Assembly (NCBI RefSeq): GCF_004345245.1
Contig: NZ_SLUQ01000001.1
Coordinates: 496,001 to 560,000 of the forward strand
Source of the DNA: Rhizobium sp. BK251
GTDB taxonomy: Bacteria; Pseudomonadota; Alphaproteobacteria; Rhizobiales; Rhizobiaceae
Length of the DNA: 64,000 nt
Reading direction: 5' to 3'
Below are positions 1-8,672 of the stretch, piece after piece (within the stretch, counting starts at the first letter, position 1; each line of letters starts with the position of its first letter). A program made the position numbers and the translations under genes. The notes beneath the pieces are model-generated. The model did no database searches, was not told where the DNA came from, and worked only from the letters and a program-made list of their open reading frames with translations.

Positions 1-62
1 TGTTCCTCTTCTTCTCCATCTACGTGTGGGGCGGCTGGGGAGCGCCGATCGCCGCGGGCTGA
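1..62 (+). CDS. ctaE: cytochrome c oxidase subunit III, C-terminal end (partial)
   Basis: The window opens inside a plus-strand gene. Its last residues read FLFFSIYVWGGWGAPIAAG before a TGA stop, which matches the final transmembrane helix and tail of aa3-type cytochrome oxidase subunit III. Only about 19 residues are present, so the call leans on the neighbours: DUF983 and SURF1, the usual downstream partners of ctaE in Rhizobiaceae, follow on the same strand. Subunit III is an inner-membrane component of the terminal oxidase. Confidence 0.8.
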   Translation, partial: FLFFSIYVWGGWGAPIAAG

Positions 63-80
63 GTTTGCCTGGGATCGAAT

Positions 81-110
81 AAAAAACGGGCGCCGACGGC
101 GCCCGTTTTT
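81..110. terminator. bidirectional rho-independent terminator
   Basis: A GC-rich perfect stem (ACGGGCGCC / GGCGCCCGT, loop GAC) is flanked by an A-run on the left and a T-run on the right. It can therefore end transcription both from ctaE and from the convergent kinase gene. Confidence 0.85.
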
Positions 111-751
111 CATCGTAGGTTCAATATCCGTTCGAAGGCTGTGGGTCTGGAGATCTCGCCGTCGAGCTTACGGCGGATAGCTTCAACGCATTCGGAGGGT
201 GTCAAGATCGAGGTGTCCACCTCGAGGTCATAGATACCCGGCTTATGTACTTCTTCCTGCCAGCGTCTCACGGCCTCGGGCACCGGCGTCTCTGGGCTCG
301 CCTTGACATAGAGTTCCTCGCGCCCCGGCTCGGCATTCTCCCGCCGCGCCATAATGACATCGAGTGGACAGCGCACGCCAACGAAGAGCACGGGAAGGCC
401 TTCCAACCGTCGGGCACAATCGGCGAGGATGCCGTAGGGCTGGGAGTAGTTGTCATGGTGGCCAAGGTCGGCAACGACGTTGAGGCCGAGGCCCGCATGG
501 ATCGCGATCGATTCGTAGAGCGCGGCATAGAGAAAGAGCACCAACTCTTCGAGATCCGGCCGTTCACCGCCAGGACGCAGGCCGATGCCTGGCAGATACT
601 GCGCGGGCAGCATGGCGTTGTAGCTGTCCACACCAAGATTTATCCACGGGCCTTCAAGCTGCTGCTGGATCGCCCTCGCGACCGTTGTCTTGCCGCTGCG
701 CGGCGCACCGTTCAGGATCACGATCTGTCCGGCATTGTCATTATTCATCAT
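110..751 (-). CDS. chloramphenicol phosphotransferase-like P-loop kinase
   Basis: This 213-aa protein has a Walker A motif GAPRSGKT at residues 15–22, followed by a Walker B-like hydrophobic strand and the RCPLDVIMARR segment. That layout is typical of the CPT-like (chloramphenicol 3-O-phosphotransferase) kinase family. The real substrate of most rhizobial members is unknown; the family resembles AAA/adenylate-type nucleotide-binding kinases, so an antibiotic-resistance role should not be assumed. Two methionines open the frame and either could be the start. It lies on the opposite strand between ctaE and the DUF983 gene, breaking what is normally one colinear oxidase cluster, which suggests an insertion. 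Confidence 0.75.
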   Translation of the reverse strand: MMNNDNAGQIVILNGAPRSGKTTVARAIQQQLEGPWINLGVDSYNAMLPAQYLPGIGLRPGGERPDLEELVLFLYAALYESIAIHAGLGLNVVADLGHHDNYSQPYGILADCARRLEGLPVLFVGVRCPLDVIMARRENAEPGREELYVKASPETPVPEAVRRWQEEVHKPGIYDLEVDTSILTPSECVEAIRRKLDGEISRPTAFERILNLR

Positions 752-876
752 GTTTCTTTTTCTGTTTGGCGCGAATCGCCGAGACGAAATCGCGCAGGTA
801 TTTCCTTTCGCCCTGCGGATACTTTATGGGAGAGTTAGGGCGGCCCTGCGTGAAATCGCCTCCATCGGGATTTTGC

Positions 877-1257
877 ATGAGAAATGACACAGCTGTTTTT
901 CCACCCGTCGATCCGGTGAAGACCGGATTGAAAGGCTGCTGCCCGCGTTGTGGGGTCGGTCAGCTCTTCAGCGGCGTGCTGTCGGTGAAGCCCTCCTGCG
1001 CAAGCTGCGGTCTTGATTATTCCTTTGCCGACGCAGGCGACGGGCCGGCGGTCTTTGTCATTCTCATCGTCGGTTTCATCGTCATCGGGCTCGTGCTTTG
1101 GCTGCAGGCAAGCTATGGGCCGCCGATCTGGGTGCATCTCCTGCTGTTCGCGCCGCTGACGATCGTGCTCTCGTTACTGTCCCTCCGCTGGTGCAAGGGC
1201 ATCTTCATCGCACTCCAGTATCGCCACAATGCCAGCGAAGGACGCCTCAGTGACTGA
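877..1257 (+). CDS. DUF983 family membrane protein
   Basis: A 126-aa protein with two CxxC knuckles (CCPRCG near residue 23 and CASCG near residue 43) that form a small zinc ribbon, followed by two predicted transmembrane helices. This is the DUF983 architecture, found beside cytochrome oxidase subunit III and SURF1 in alphaproteobacteria and presumed to help oxidase assembly. The ATG at 877 is chosen because conserved sequence starts there; an upstream in-frame ATG near 825 would add about 17 residues. The 3' end overlaps the SURF1 start, implying translational coupling. Confidence 0.8.
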   Translation: MRNDTAVFPPVDPVKTGLKGCCPRCGVGQLFSGVLSVKPSCASCGLDYSFADAGDGPAVFVILIVGFIVIGLVLWLQASYGPPIWVHLLLFAPLTIVLSLLSLRWCKGIFIALQYRHNASEGRLSD

Positions 1258-2005
1258 CTTGTCGAAGCCGGCTTCGAGGTCCGGCGGCCGGCGTATCGTC
1301 ACCGGTATTGCCGTCCTCGCCGCACTTGCCATCCTCCTTTCGCTCGGCACGTGGCAGGTGGAGCGCCTTCACTGGAAGGAAGCGTTGCTCGCCAATATCG
1401 GCGAGCGCCTCGCGGCTGCGCCGGTTCCGTTTGCGGAGATCGAGAAGCTGTCGGCGGATGGTGGAGACATCGAATACCGTATCGTCTCCGCGACGGGCCG
1501 CTACGACAACGACAGGGAGCGGCACTTCTTCGCAACGTGGAACGGCGAGACCGGCTATTATGTCTATACGCCGCTCGAGCTTCCCGACGGGCGTTTCCTG
1601 TTCGTCAACCGTGGCTTCGTTCCCTTCGAAAGGAAGGAGGCGGGTACGCGCAGCGACGGCCAGCTGACCGGCGAACAGGCCGTGACCGGGCTCGCCCGGG
1701 CACGGCTTCCGGCAAAGCCTTCCTGGCTGGTGCCCGACAATGACGTCGCCAAGAATATCTTCTACTGGAAGGACCTAGATGTGATGGCGCAGAGCGTCGG
1801 CCTCGAGAAGGCCCGCGTCCTGCCTTTCTTCGTCGATGCCGACAATCGAGCCAATCCAGGGGGATTGCCGGTCGGAGGCGTCACCCAGATCGACCTGCCC
1901 AACAATCACCTTCAATATGCTTTCACATGGTATGGGCTGGCGGCGGTGCTCGTCGTCATCGTCGTCCTTTCCATGATGCGCAGACGCCGATGGCCGGAGG
2001 AATAG
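1229..2005 (+). CDS. SURF1 family cytochrome oxidase biogenesis protein
   Basis: 258 aa with an N-terminal transmembrane helix (about residues 21–43), the conserved GTWQVERLHWKEALL segment, a periplasmic domain ending near the NNHLQYAFTWYGLA motif, and a second C-terminal helix. This two-helix layout is diagnostic of SURF1/Shy1, which aids heme a insertion into oxidase subunit I. The ATG at 1229 overlaps the DUF983 gene by 29 bases; a GTG at 1250 would give an 8-base overlap and an equally plausible start. Confidence 0.92.
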   Translation: MPAKDASVTDLSKPASRSGGRRIVTGIAVLAALAILLSLGTWQVERLHWKEALLANIGERLAAAPVPFAEIEKLSADGGDIEYRIVSATGRYDNDRERHFFATWNGETGYYVYTPLELPDGRFLFVNRGFVPFERKEAGTRSDGQLTGEQAVTGLARARLPAKPSWLVPDNDVAKNIFYWKDLDVMAQSVGLEKARVLPFFVDADNRANPGGLPVGGVTQIDLPNNHLQYAFTWYGLAAVLVVIVVLSMMRRRRWPEE

Positions 2006-2071
2006 AATTGCTTCAATTCCTCACCATATTGGGCTAGAGCAACGGCATCGCTTCCTCTTCGCGGACAAGAC

Positions 2072-3076
2072 ATGAATATTGCGGTTTCGAAACCACCCCT
2101 GACAATCCGGCTCTGCGGGCCACGCGGCTTCTGCGCCGGCGTCGACCGCGCGATCCAGATCGTCGTCCTGGCGCTGAAGGCGTATGGCGCTCCGGTTTAT
2201 GTGCGCCACGAGATCGTGCACAACCGCTACGTCGTCGAGGGGCTGGAAGCCAAGGGTGCCGTCTTCGTCGAGGAACTGGACGAGATCCCGGCGGAGCATC
2301 GCGCCCAGCCGGTCGTCTTTTCCGCCCATGGCGTGCCGAAGTCGGTGCCGGCAGATGCGCAGACGCGCAACCTCTTCTACCTCGACGCGACCTGCCCACT
2401 GGTCTCAAAAGTCCACAAGCAGGCGATGCGTCACAATCGCCTTGGCCGTCACGTCGTCCTGATCGGGCACGCCGGCCATCCGGAGGTGATCGGCACCATG
2501 GGCCAGTTGCCTGAGGGGTCCGTTTCGCTGATCGAGACCGTCGAGGACGTCGATGCCTATGTTCCGCTCGACCCGGATAACCTCGGCTATGTCACGCAGA
2601 CGACGCTTTCAGTGGACGACACGGCTGGCGTGATCGCGCGCCTTCAGGAACGCTTTCCCAATCTTACCGCTCCGGCTGCGGATTCGATCTGCTATGCCAC
2701 GACGAACCGCCAGGAAGTGGTGAAGCAGGCAGCTCCCGGCTGCGACCTCTTCATCATTGTGGGTGCACCGAATTCCTCGAATTCCAAGCGCCTCGTCGAG
2801 GTGGCCTCGAGGGCCGGTGCGAAGAGATCCATTCTCGTGCAGCGCGCCTCGGAGATCGACTGGAACGAGATCGGCGAGATATCGACGCTCGGCCTGTCCG
2901 CCGGCGCATCGGCTCCGGAGGTCATCGTGAACGAAATCATCGAGGCTTTCCGCGCGCGTTTCGATGCCAGCGTCGAGCTTGCCGAGACGGTTCAGGAGAC
3001 CGAAAACTTCCTCGTCAACCGCGAACTGCGCCAAATCGAGCTGACGGCGGCCGACATGGCATTCGTCAACGGATAA
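2072..3076 (+). CDS. ispH: 4-hydroxy-3-methylbut-2-enyl diphosphate reductase
   Basis: 334 aa. IspH (LytB) catalyses the last step of the MEP isoprenoid pathway, reducing HMBPP to IPP and DMAPP with a [4Fe-4S] cluster. The three cluster cysteines are visible: C21 in GFCAG, C108 in DATCPL and C207 in SICYAT. Catalytic-pocket motifs SAHGVP, GHAGHPE and GAPNSSNS are intact, and length is normal for the family. It follows SURF1 and precedes thrB on the same strand, the usual Rhizobiaceae order. Confidence 0.97.
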   Translation: MNIAVSKPPLTIRLCGPRGFCAGVDRAIQIVVLALKAYGAPVYVRHEIVHNRYVVEGLEAKGAVFVEELDEIPAEHRAQPVVFSAHGVPKSVPADAQTRNLFYLDATCPLVSKVHKQAMRHNRLGRHVVLIGHAGHPEVIGTMGQLPEGSVSLIETVEDVDAYVPLDPDNLGYVTQTTLSVDDTAGVIARLQERFPNLTAPAADSICYATTNRQEVVKQAAPGCDLFIIVGAPNSSNSKRLVEVASRAGAKRSILVQRASEIDWNEIGEISTLGLSAGASAPEVIVNEIIEAFRARFDASVELAETVQETENFLVNRELRQIELTAADMAFVNG

Positions 3077-3196
3077 AACGCGGGTCGGCATCCGAACGGC
3101 CGATCCAGCGAGGCAATTGCGGCGTCAGGCTCCCGAGGCTATAGCGGATGTCCGGGCGTTGCGCCTGATTCAACATGGCATTGGCGGAACGGATTC

Positions 3197-4165
3197 GTGG
3201 CGGTCTATACGGATATTTCAGAAGACGATTTGAAGTGGTTCCTGACGGAGTACGACGTTGGCACCCTGCTTTCCTACAAGGGCATCGCCGAGGGCGTCGA
3301 AAACTCGAACTTCCTGCTGCATACCAGCAAGGACCCGCTGATCCTGACACTCTATGAGAAGCGCGTGGAGAAGGGCGACCTGCCGTTCTTCCTAGGGCTG
3401 ATGCAGCATCTCGCCTCGCGCGGGCTGTCCTGCCCGCTGCCGCTCGCGCGGCGTGATGGCGCGCTGCTCGGCACGCTTTCCGGCCGACCCGCAGCACTCA
3501 TCTCCTTCCTGGAGGGCATGTGGCTGAGAAAGCCTGAGGCAAAGCATTGCCGCGAGGTGGGCAAGGCCCTGGCGCACATGCATCTTGCGGGCCAGGATTT
3601 TTCGCTGCAGCGGCCGAACGCGCTTTCGCTGGAAGGCTGGGGACCGCTCTGGGAAAAGTCCGCGGCGCGAGCCGACGAGGTGGAGCCCGGCCTGCAGGAC
3701 GAGATCGGCGGAGAGCTCGAGTTCCTGACGGCGCATTGGCCGCGGCATCTGCCGGCAGGCGTCATCCATGCGGACCTCTTCCCGGACAATGTCTTCTTCC
3801 TGGGCGACGAGCTTTCGGGGCTCATCGACTTCTATTTCGCCTGCAACGACCAGCTTGCCTATGACGTCTCGGTCTGCCTCAATGCCTGGTGTTTCGAGAA
3901 GGATGGCGCCTACAACATCACCAAAGGCATCACCATGCTGGAAGGATACCAGAGCGTGCGTCCGCTGAGCGAGGAAGAGATCGCTGCCCTGCCGATCCTT
4001 GCGCGCGGCTCGGCGCTGCGCTTCTTCCTGACCCGTCTCTACGACTGGCTGATGACGCCGGAAGGGGCGCTCGTCACCAAGAAGGATCCGCTCGAATATC
4101 TCCGCAAGCTGCGCTTCCACCGCCAGGTGACCTCGAGCGCCGAATACGGGCTGCGCCGCCGATGA
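3197..4165 (+). CDS. thrB: homoserine kinase (APH-fold type)
   Basis: 322 aa starting at a GTG. It phosphorylates homoserine in threonine synthesis and belongs to the aminoglycoside-phosphotransferase-fold homoserine kinases used by rhizobia, not the GHMP type. The catalytic loop [13 protein letters not shown] and the metal-binding [11 protein letters not shown] are present in the expected order. The next enzyme, threonine synthase, is encoded at 21–22.5 kb in this window. The stop overlaps the rnhA start by 4 bases (ATGA). Confidence 0.95.
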   Translation: MAVYTDISEDDLKWFLTEYDVGTLLSYKGIAEGVENSNFLLHTSKDPLILTLYEKRVEKGDLPFFLGLMQHLASRGLSCPLPLARRDGALLGTLSGRPAALISFLEGMWLRKPEAKHCREVGKALAHMHLAGQDFSLQRPNALSLEGWGPLWEKSAARADEVEPGLQDEIGGELEFLTAHWPRHLPAGVIHADLFPDNVFFLGDELSGLIDFYFACNDQLAYDVSVCLNAWCFEKDGAYNITKGITMLEGYQSVRPLSEEEIAALPILARGSALRFFLTRLYDWLMTPEGALVTKKDPLEYLRKLRFHRQVTSSAEYGLRRR

Positions 4166-4602
4166 AGCATGTCGATATTTTCACCGATGGCGCCTGCTCC
4201 GGCAATCCCGGACCTGGCGGATGGGGAGCCGTTCTGCGCTACGGCGACGTCGAAAAGGAACTGTTCGGCGGCGAGGCGCTTACTACCAACAACCGCATGG
4301 AGCTCATGGCGGCGATTTCTGCCCTCGGCGCGCTGAAGGAGCCCTGCAAGATCGATCTCTACACCGACAGCGTCTATGTGAAGGACGGCATTTCCAAGTG
4401 GATCCACGGCTGGAAACGAAACGGCTGGAAGACCGCCGACAAGAAGCCCGTGAAGAATGCCGAGCTCTGGCAGGCTCTCGAGGAGGCCCGCAACAAGCAT
4501 GAAGTGACGCTGCACTGGGTCAAGGGTCACGCCGGCCATCCGGAGAATGAGCGCGCCGACGAGCTGGCGCGCAAGGGAATGGAACCGTTCAAGAAGCGGT
4601 AG
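4162..4602 (+). CDS. rnhA: ribonuclease HI
   Basis: 146 aa beginning at the ATG that overlaps the thrB stop. It cleaves the RNA strand of RNA–DNA hybrids in the cytoplasm. The catalytic carboxylates align with the Escherichia coli enzyme: D9 ([16 protein letters not shown]), E47 (NNRMELMA), D69 (YTDSVYV) and D133 (ERADELA), with the handle region HGWKRNGWK intact. The frame stays open upstream, but that stretch is the shadow of thrB. Confidence 0.97.
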   Translation: MKHVDIFTDGACSGNPGPGGWGAVLRYGDVEKELFGGEALTTNNRMELMAAISALGALKEPCKIDLYTDSVYVKDGISKWIHGWKRNGWKTADKKPVKNAELWQALEEARNKHEVTLHWVKGHAGHPENERADELARKGMEPFKKR

Positions 4603-4609
4603 GGAGGCA

Positions 4610-5416
4610 GTGTTGCGCATCGTATCGTTGAATGCCTGGGGCGGCAGGCTGCATGAAACGTTGATGCCCTATCTTGCGGCCCTCGATGCCGACGTGCTCT
4701 GTCTGCAGGAGGTAACGCGCTCCGATGCCGGGGAGACCGGCTGGCTCGTCTATCGCGACCGCGGGCTCGAACTGCCGCAACGCGCCAATCTCTTCGAGGA
4801 GGTTCGAGCGCTGCTTCCGGCGCATGATGCGTATTTCGCGCCGACTGCGCGCGGCGACCTCTACGACGGAGAGCGGGTGGTTTCGTCCGAATTCGGCCTT
4901 GCGACATTCGTTCGTCGGTCACTGCCGGTGATCGGCCAGGCGCAGGATTTCGTGCATGGCGGGTTTTCGCCGGATGGGTGGGGCGCGCATCCCCGCTCGC
5001 GCAATGCCCATTGCCTGCGTCTCTTCAGTTACGAGCATGGGTTTCCCGTCACCGTCGCCCAGCTGCACGGCCTGCGGGACATCGACGGCAAGGCCGACAC
5101 GCCGGCGCGGCGCGCACAGGCGGACGCCCTGGTCGATCTCGTCGAGCGCCTCTGGCGCCCCGGCGAAAGACTGGTCGTCTGCGGCGATCTGAATGTCCTG
5201 CCCGACAGCGTGACCTTCGAGGCCTTGGGAAAGCTCGGCCTCATCGATCTCATAACCTCTCGCGGCCATACGGACACCCGGACCTCCCACTACAGCAAGC
5301 CGGGCCGATTTGCGGACTACATGCTGGCAACAGCGGATGTCACGGTGTCACGTTTCGAGGTCGTTGAGCAGCCGGAGGTCTCGGATCATCGGCCGCTGCT
5401 GCTGGAAATCGGCTAG
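4610..5416 (+). CDS. endonuclease/exonuclease/phosphatase family protein
   Basis: About 268 aa. N-terminal RIVSLNAWGGRL, the acidic LQEVTR, the mid-protein VCGDLNVLP and the C-terminal SDHRPLLLEI are the hallmark motifs of the Mg-dependent EEP hydrolase fold, supplying the Asn, Glu, Asp-Asn and Asp-His residues. The substrate (nucleic acid, phospholipid or inositol phosphate) cannot be told. The start is a GTG at 4610 or the adjacent TTG at 4613, the latter with better spacing to AGGGAGG at 4602–4608. It directly follows rnhA. Confidence 0.8.
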   Translation: MLRIVSLNAWGGRLHETLMPYLAALDADVLCLQEVTRSDAGETGWLVYRDRGLELPQRANLFEEVRALLPAHDAYFAPTARGDLYDGERVVSSEFGLATFVRRSLPVIGQAQDFVHGGFSPDGWGAHPRSRNAHCLRLFSYEHGFPVTVAQLHGLRDIDGKADTPARRAQADALVDLVERLWRPGERLVVCGDLNVLPDSVTFEALGKLGLIDLITSRGHTDTRTSHYSKPGRFADYMLATADVTVSRFEVVEQPEVSDHRPLLLEIG

Positions 5417-5510
5417 AGCTTCGAACACAACGGACTGCGCATAAGTCGCGCATCGGCCTTGTCCCGCGACGCATTCCCACTATGCTGCCCGAAAAACAGG
5501 GAGGTGACGA

Positions 5511-5819
5511 ATGATCCTGCATTGCGTGTTCCTGCGCTTCAAGGCGGCGGTCACACAGGTCGAGAAACAGGCCGCCTTTGCGGCCATAGTTGCCTTGCAA
5601 CAGGTGGTTCCCGGCATTCTGGATGTCAAATACGGGCCCAACGTTTCGCCCGAGGGTCTGCACGGCGGTTTCGTCGACGGCTTTGCCGTGACCTTCGAAA
5701 ACGCCGAGGCGCGAGATGCCTATCTCGTCCACCCGGAGCATGTCGCTGCCGGCGAGCGGCTGATTTCGCTGTCCGATGGCGGGCTTGCAGGACTTCTTGT
5801 CTTCGATCTCGCGATGTGA
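5511..5819 (+). CDS. Dabb (stress-responsive alpha/beta barrel) protein
   Basis: 102 aa beginning MILHCVFLRFK and containing the YGPNVSPEG and HPEHVAAGE segments of the Dabb family, small dimeric ferredoxin-like barrels. A strong GGGAGGTGA ribosome-binding site precedes the ATG. Family members include stress-induced proteins and some polyketide or olivetolic-type cyclases; no specific reaction can be assigned here. Confidence 0.85.
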   Translation: MILHCVFLRFKAAVTQVEKQAAFAAIVALQQVVPGILDVKYGPNVSPEGLHGGFVDGFAVTFENAEARDAYLVHPEHVAAGERLISLSDGGLAGLLVFDLAM

Positions 5820-5831
5820 GGGCCGGGGGCA

Positions 5832-5859
5832 GCGGACCGCATGCAGAAATGCGGCCCGC
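5832..5859. terminator. hairpin between convergent genes
   Basis: An 11-base-pair stem (GCGGACCGCAT / ATGCGGCCCGC, one A·C mismatch) lies between the Dabb gene and the convergent metal-binding protein gene. There is no clear T-run, so termination is inferred from its position. Confidence 0.5.
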
Positions 5860-5869
5860 CCCTCATGCC

Positions 5870-6769
5870 TCAGCTTGATTTCGCCATCGCGGCTGCAAGC
5901 TGATCGACATTGTATTTGAACATCTTCGCATAGCTCGGCGCCGGTCCGCCGGCTTCCGAAAGCGATTCGACGTAGAGTTCGCCGCCGGGCTCGGCACTGG
6001 TCGCCTGCGCGATCTGCTTCACGAGGCGCGGATCGTTCGAGTTCTCGAAGAAGTAGGTCCTTACATGCTCCGACTTGATCTGGTCGATCAGCTTGGCGAC
6101 GTCTGCCGCTGAAGCCTCCGTCTCCGTGGAGAAGCCGACCGGCGACAGGAAGGCGACGTTGTATTCGCGGCCGAAGTAACCGAAGGCGTCGTGGCTGGTC
6201 AGCACCTTGCGCCGGTCGTCGGGAATCCTGTCGAATTTCTGGTGTGCATATTCGTCGAGGTCAGTAAGCGTCTTGGTGTAGCGTTGGGCATTGGCCTTGA
6301 AGGCTGCGGCGTCCGCGGGATCGGCGGCGGAGAGGGCCTTCTCGATATTGGCGACCCAGACCTTCACGTTGACCGGGCTGTTCCAGACATGCGGGTCGGT
6401 GACGGTCTTGCCATCCTCTTCCATCGTGCGCGTCTTGATGCCTTCGGAGACGGTTACCGGGGTTCCCTTGTAACCGGAGGCGTTGATCAGCCGATCCATC
6501 CAGCCTTCCAGGCCCTCGCCGCTGACGAAGGTGACACGGGCCGCATTCAGGTTCTTGGCGTCGGTCGGTGAGGGCTCGAATTCATGCGGGTCGCCATTGG
6601 GGCCGACGAGGCTCGCGACCTCGACATGGTCGCCACCCACCTGCTTGACGACGTCGGCAAGCACGGTAAACGACGCGACGACCTTCAGCGTCTCGGCCGA
6701 GGCCGGTCCCGCGGCAACGACGAGCAGGGCAGGGAGTGCGACCGAAAAGAGCAGTTTGCGGTAAGGCAT
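5870..6769 (-). CDS. zinc-type ABC transporter substrate-binding protein
   Basis: 299 aa with a cleaved signal peptide ending near ASAE (residues 1–26). It is a cluster A-I metal-binding protein. Likely ligands are the histidines in DPHEFEPS, DPHVWNSP and LTSHDAFGYFG plus an acidic residue in the ENSNDPR segment. The His-rich loop common in ZnuA is absent. It is the last gene of an ATPase–permease–binding-protein unit, an order shared with AztABC systems; Agrobacterium TroCBA is another Zur-controlled possibility. Zinc is favoured over manganese because of the Zur-like box at 8551. Confidence 0.88.
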   Translation of the reverse strand: MPYRKLLFSVALPALLVVAAGPASAETLKVVASFTVLADVVKQVGGDHVEVASLVGPNGDPHEFEPSPTDAKNLNAARVTFVSGEGLEGWMDRLINASGYKGTPVTVSEGIKTRTMEEDGKTVTDPHVWNSPVNVKVWVANIEKALSAADPADAAAFKANAQRYTKTLTDLDEYAHQKFDRIPDDRRKVLTSHDAFGYFGREYNVAFLSPVGFSTETEASAADVAKLIDQIKSEHVRTYFFENSNDPRLVKQIAQATSAEPGGELYVESLSEAGGPAPSYAKMFKYNVDQLAAAMAKSS

Positions 6770-6784
6770 GGGAATCTCCTTGGG

Positions 6785-7657
6785 TTAGCCCGCAAGGTGC
6801 GAGCGGGGAAAGAGGCGCCAGACGACACCGGCGGGTGCGAAGAGAATGGAGAGGCAGTAGAGCAGGCTCGCCGTCATGATGATCGTCGGGCCTGACGCGA
6901 ATTCGAGGTGATAGGAGGCGACGAGCCCGACATAGCCGGAGAAGCCAGCGCTCCCGGCGGCGATCAGCATCATCGCCGGCAGGCTGCGCGACCAGAGATG
7001 GGAGATCGCCGCCGGCAGCATCATCAGCCCGACTGCCATCAGCGTGCCGAGTGCCTGGAAGCTCGCGACGAGAGTGAGCACGACGAGCAGCAGGAAGAGG
7101 AAATGATAGGCGGGACCCCGGCCACCCACGGCGCGCAGGAAGCCGGGATCGAAGCATTCGGCAACCAGCGGCCGGTAGATGAGGGCGAGTGCTGCGAGCG
7201 TCAGCGAGGTGATCGCGCCGATGAGATAGAGCGCGGGCGCATCGATCGCGAGGATCGTGCCGAACAGCACATGCAGGAGGTCGATGTTCGACCCGCGCAG
7301 GGAGACGATCAATACGCCGAGCGCCAGTGAGGTCAGATAGAAGCTGGCGAAGCTCGCATCCTCCTGCAGCACGGTCGCGCGGCTCACGATGCCGGAAAGG
7401 AGGGCGACCGAGAGACCTGCGACGAGGCCGCCGAGGCCCATCGCCGTCAGTGACAGCGAGCCCGCGATGAGGTAGCCGATGGCGGCGCCGGGAAGCACGG
7501 CATGGCTCATGGCATCGCCGACGAGGCTCATGCGGCGAAGCATGAGGAATACGCCGATGGGACCGGAACCGAGGCCGAGGCAGAGGCAGGCGACGAGCGC
7601 GCGGCGCATGAAGCCGTATTCCACGAACGGCGCGACGAGGATGTCGTAGACCATCAT
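6785..7657 (-). CDS. zinc-type ABC transporter permease (ABC-3 family)
   Basis: 290 aa with about eight hydrophobic segments. The motif MLRRMSLVGDAMSHAVLPG near residues 39–57 is the hallmark of ABC-3 metal permeases (ZnuB/MntB/TroC). It overlaps the ATPase gene by 4 bases and lies 15 bases before the binding-protein gene, so the three are co-transcribed. A single permease gene implies a homodimeric membrane channel. Confidence 0.92.
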   Translation of the reverse strand: MMVYDILVAPFVEYGFMRRALVACLCLGLGSGPIGVFLMLRRMSLVGDAMSHAVLPGAAIGYLIAGSLSLTAMGLGGLVAGLSVALLSGIVSRATVLQEDASFASFYLTSLALGVLIVSLRGSNIDLLHVLFGTILAIDAPALYLIGAITSLTLAALALIYRPLVAECFDPGFLRAVGGRGPAYHFLFLLLVVLTLVASFQALGTLMAVGLMMLPAAISHLWSRSLPAMMLIAAGSAGFSGYVGLVASYHLEFASGPTIIMTASLLYCLSILFAPAGVVWRLFPRSHLAG

Positions 7658-8409
7658 GCCGCCGGCTCCGCTTTCGGCTCGCAGACCGTGGCATCCCGGT
7701 CCCAGCTTTCAGCCATGGCGCGTGCGCGCAGCAGGTTGGCGGGTGAAAGCACTTCGCCGGTGCGGCCCCAGGCGACGAGTTCGCGGGCAAGAAGAAGGGT
7801 TTCGGGAAAGTGCGAGCGCACCTGCTCGAAGTCGTGCAGCACCGCGATCACCGTCCGGCCGTCACCGTGCCAGCGGGCGATGATGTCGAGAAGATCCCGG
7901 GTGGTGCGGGCATCGATGGCGGTGAAAGGCTCGTCGAGCAGGATCACCTTCGCGTCCTGCAGCAGCAGGCGGGCGAAAAGCACGCGCTGGAACTGCCCTG
8001 CGGAGAGCGAGCCTACATGCCTTTTCTCGAAACCTTCCAGCCCGACGGCCGAAAGCGCGTCCTGAGCCTTCAGGTATTCGGCCCGGGAGACGCCGCCGAA
8101 TGCCCCGGAATTCTTCCATGCCCCGAGAAGGATCGTATCCGCGACAGAGATCGGAAAGCGCCGGTTGATGTCCGCGGCCTGCGGCAGATAGCCGAAATCC
8201 GTGCGCGACAACCGGTTGCGGTCGATCGTGCCTTCCACCGGACGCAGTTCCCCCGTGATGGCTTTCAGCAGGGTCGATTTTCCTGCCCCGTTCGGTCCCG
8301 CGATCGCTGTGAGGCTGCCCGGCAGGAAGGTCCCGGATATGTGGTGGACGGCCGGGTGCCGGTCATAGGCGACAGTGACGTTTCTGAGTCTGAGGGCGGG
8401 AGCGCTCAT
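7654..8409 (-). CDS. zinc-type ABC transporter ATP-binding protein
   Basis: 251 aa with Walker A GPNGAGKST, Q-loop YLPQAADI, signature LSAGQFQR, Walker B VILLDEPF and H-loop VLHDF all present. The Phe after Gln in the signature and the final LHDFEQV resemble AztA-type zinc ATPases. The start codon overlaps the stop of the 42-aa upstream reading frame (ATGA), so translation of the two is probably coupled. Confidence 0.93.
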   Translation of the reverse strand: MSAPALRLRNVTVAYDRHPAVHHISGTFLPGSLTAIAGPNGAGKSTLLKAITGELRPVEGTIDRNRLSRTDFGYLPQAADINRRFPISVADTILLGAWKNSGAFGGVSRAEYLKAQDALSAVGLEGFEKRHVGSLSAGQFQRVLFARLLLQDAKVILLDEPFTAIDARTTRDLLDIIARWHGDGRTVIAVLHDFEQVRSHFPETLLLARELVAWGRTGEVLSPANLLRARAMAESWDRDATVCEPKAEPAA

Positions 8410-8534
8410 GGCAGCAGGACGGCCCAGTGGATGGCCATCCAGAGAAGACCAATGACGATCGCAGCAAGCGCGATGCGATAGAACGCAGAACTGCCCATGA
8501 CGGAGGTAGAAAAGCGGTCGCTGGACGGCGGCAT
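8406..8534 (-). CDS. 42-aa single-pass membrane peptide leading the zinc operon
   Basis: Reading the minus strand from an ATG at 8534 gives 42 codons: a polar N-terminus with SSDRFSTSVMGSS, then a hydrophobic helix of about 20 residues (YRIALAAIVIGLLWMAIHWA) ending in VLLP. Its stop shares an ATGA overlap with the ATPase start, and it lies just downstream of the Zur-like palindrome, so it is the first gene of the operon. No homologue is recognised. The hydrophobic profile, tight coupling and position support a real gene; proof of translation is lacking. Confidence 0.6.
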   Translation of the reverse strand: MPPSSDRFSTSVMGSSAFYRIALAAIVIGLLWMAIHWAVLLP

Positions 8535-8550
8535 CGAATCTCTCGAAAAA

Positions 8551-8568
8551 TTAATGTAATAACATAAC
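8551..8568 (-). promoter_or_regulatory. Zur-like zinc-repressor box
   Basis: The plus strand reads TTAATGTAATAACATAAC, close to the symmetrical GTTATGTTATAACATAAC pattern of alphaproteobacterial Zur operators (15 of 18 positions). It sits 17 bases upstream of the first gene of the zinc ABC operon, where a bound repressor would block transcription. The recognition is from memory of the consensus. Confidence 0.7.
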
Positions 8569-8672
8569 GCACTCACAATTAGCTGATCGATTATGGCGAA
8601 AAGAAGGCGGAGACGGCCTTCCGCCGATGATCGGGAGGCGCGTTTGATTGCTGGGAAGCCGGTTTGTCGGTT

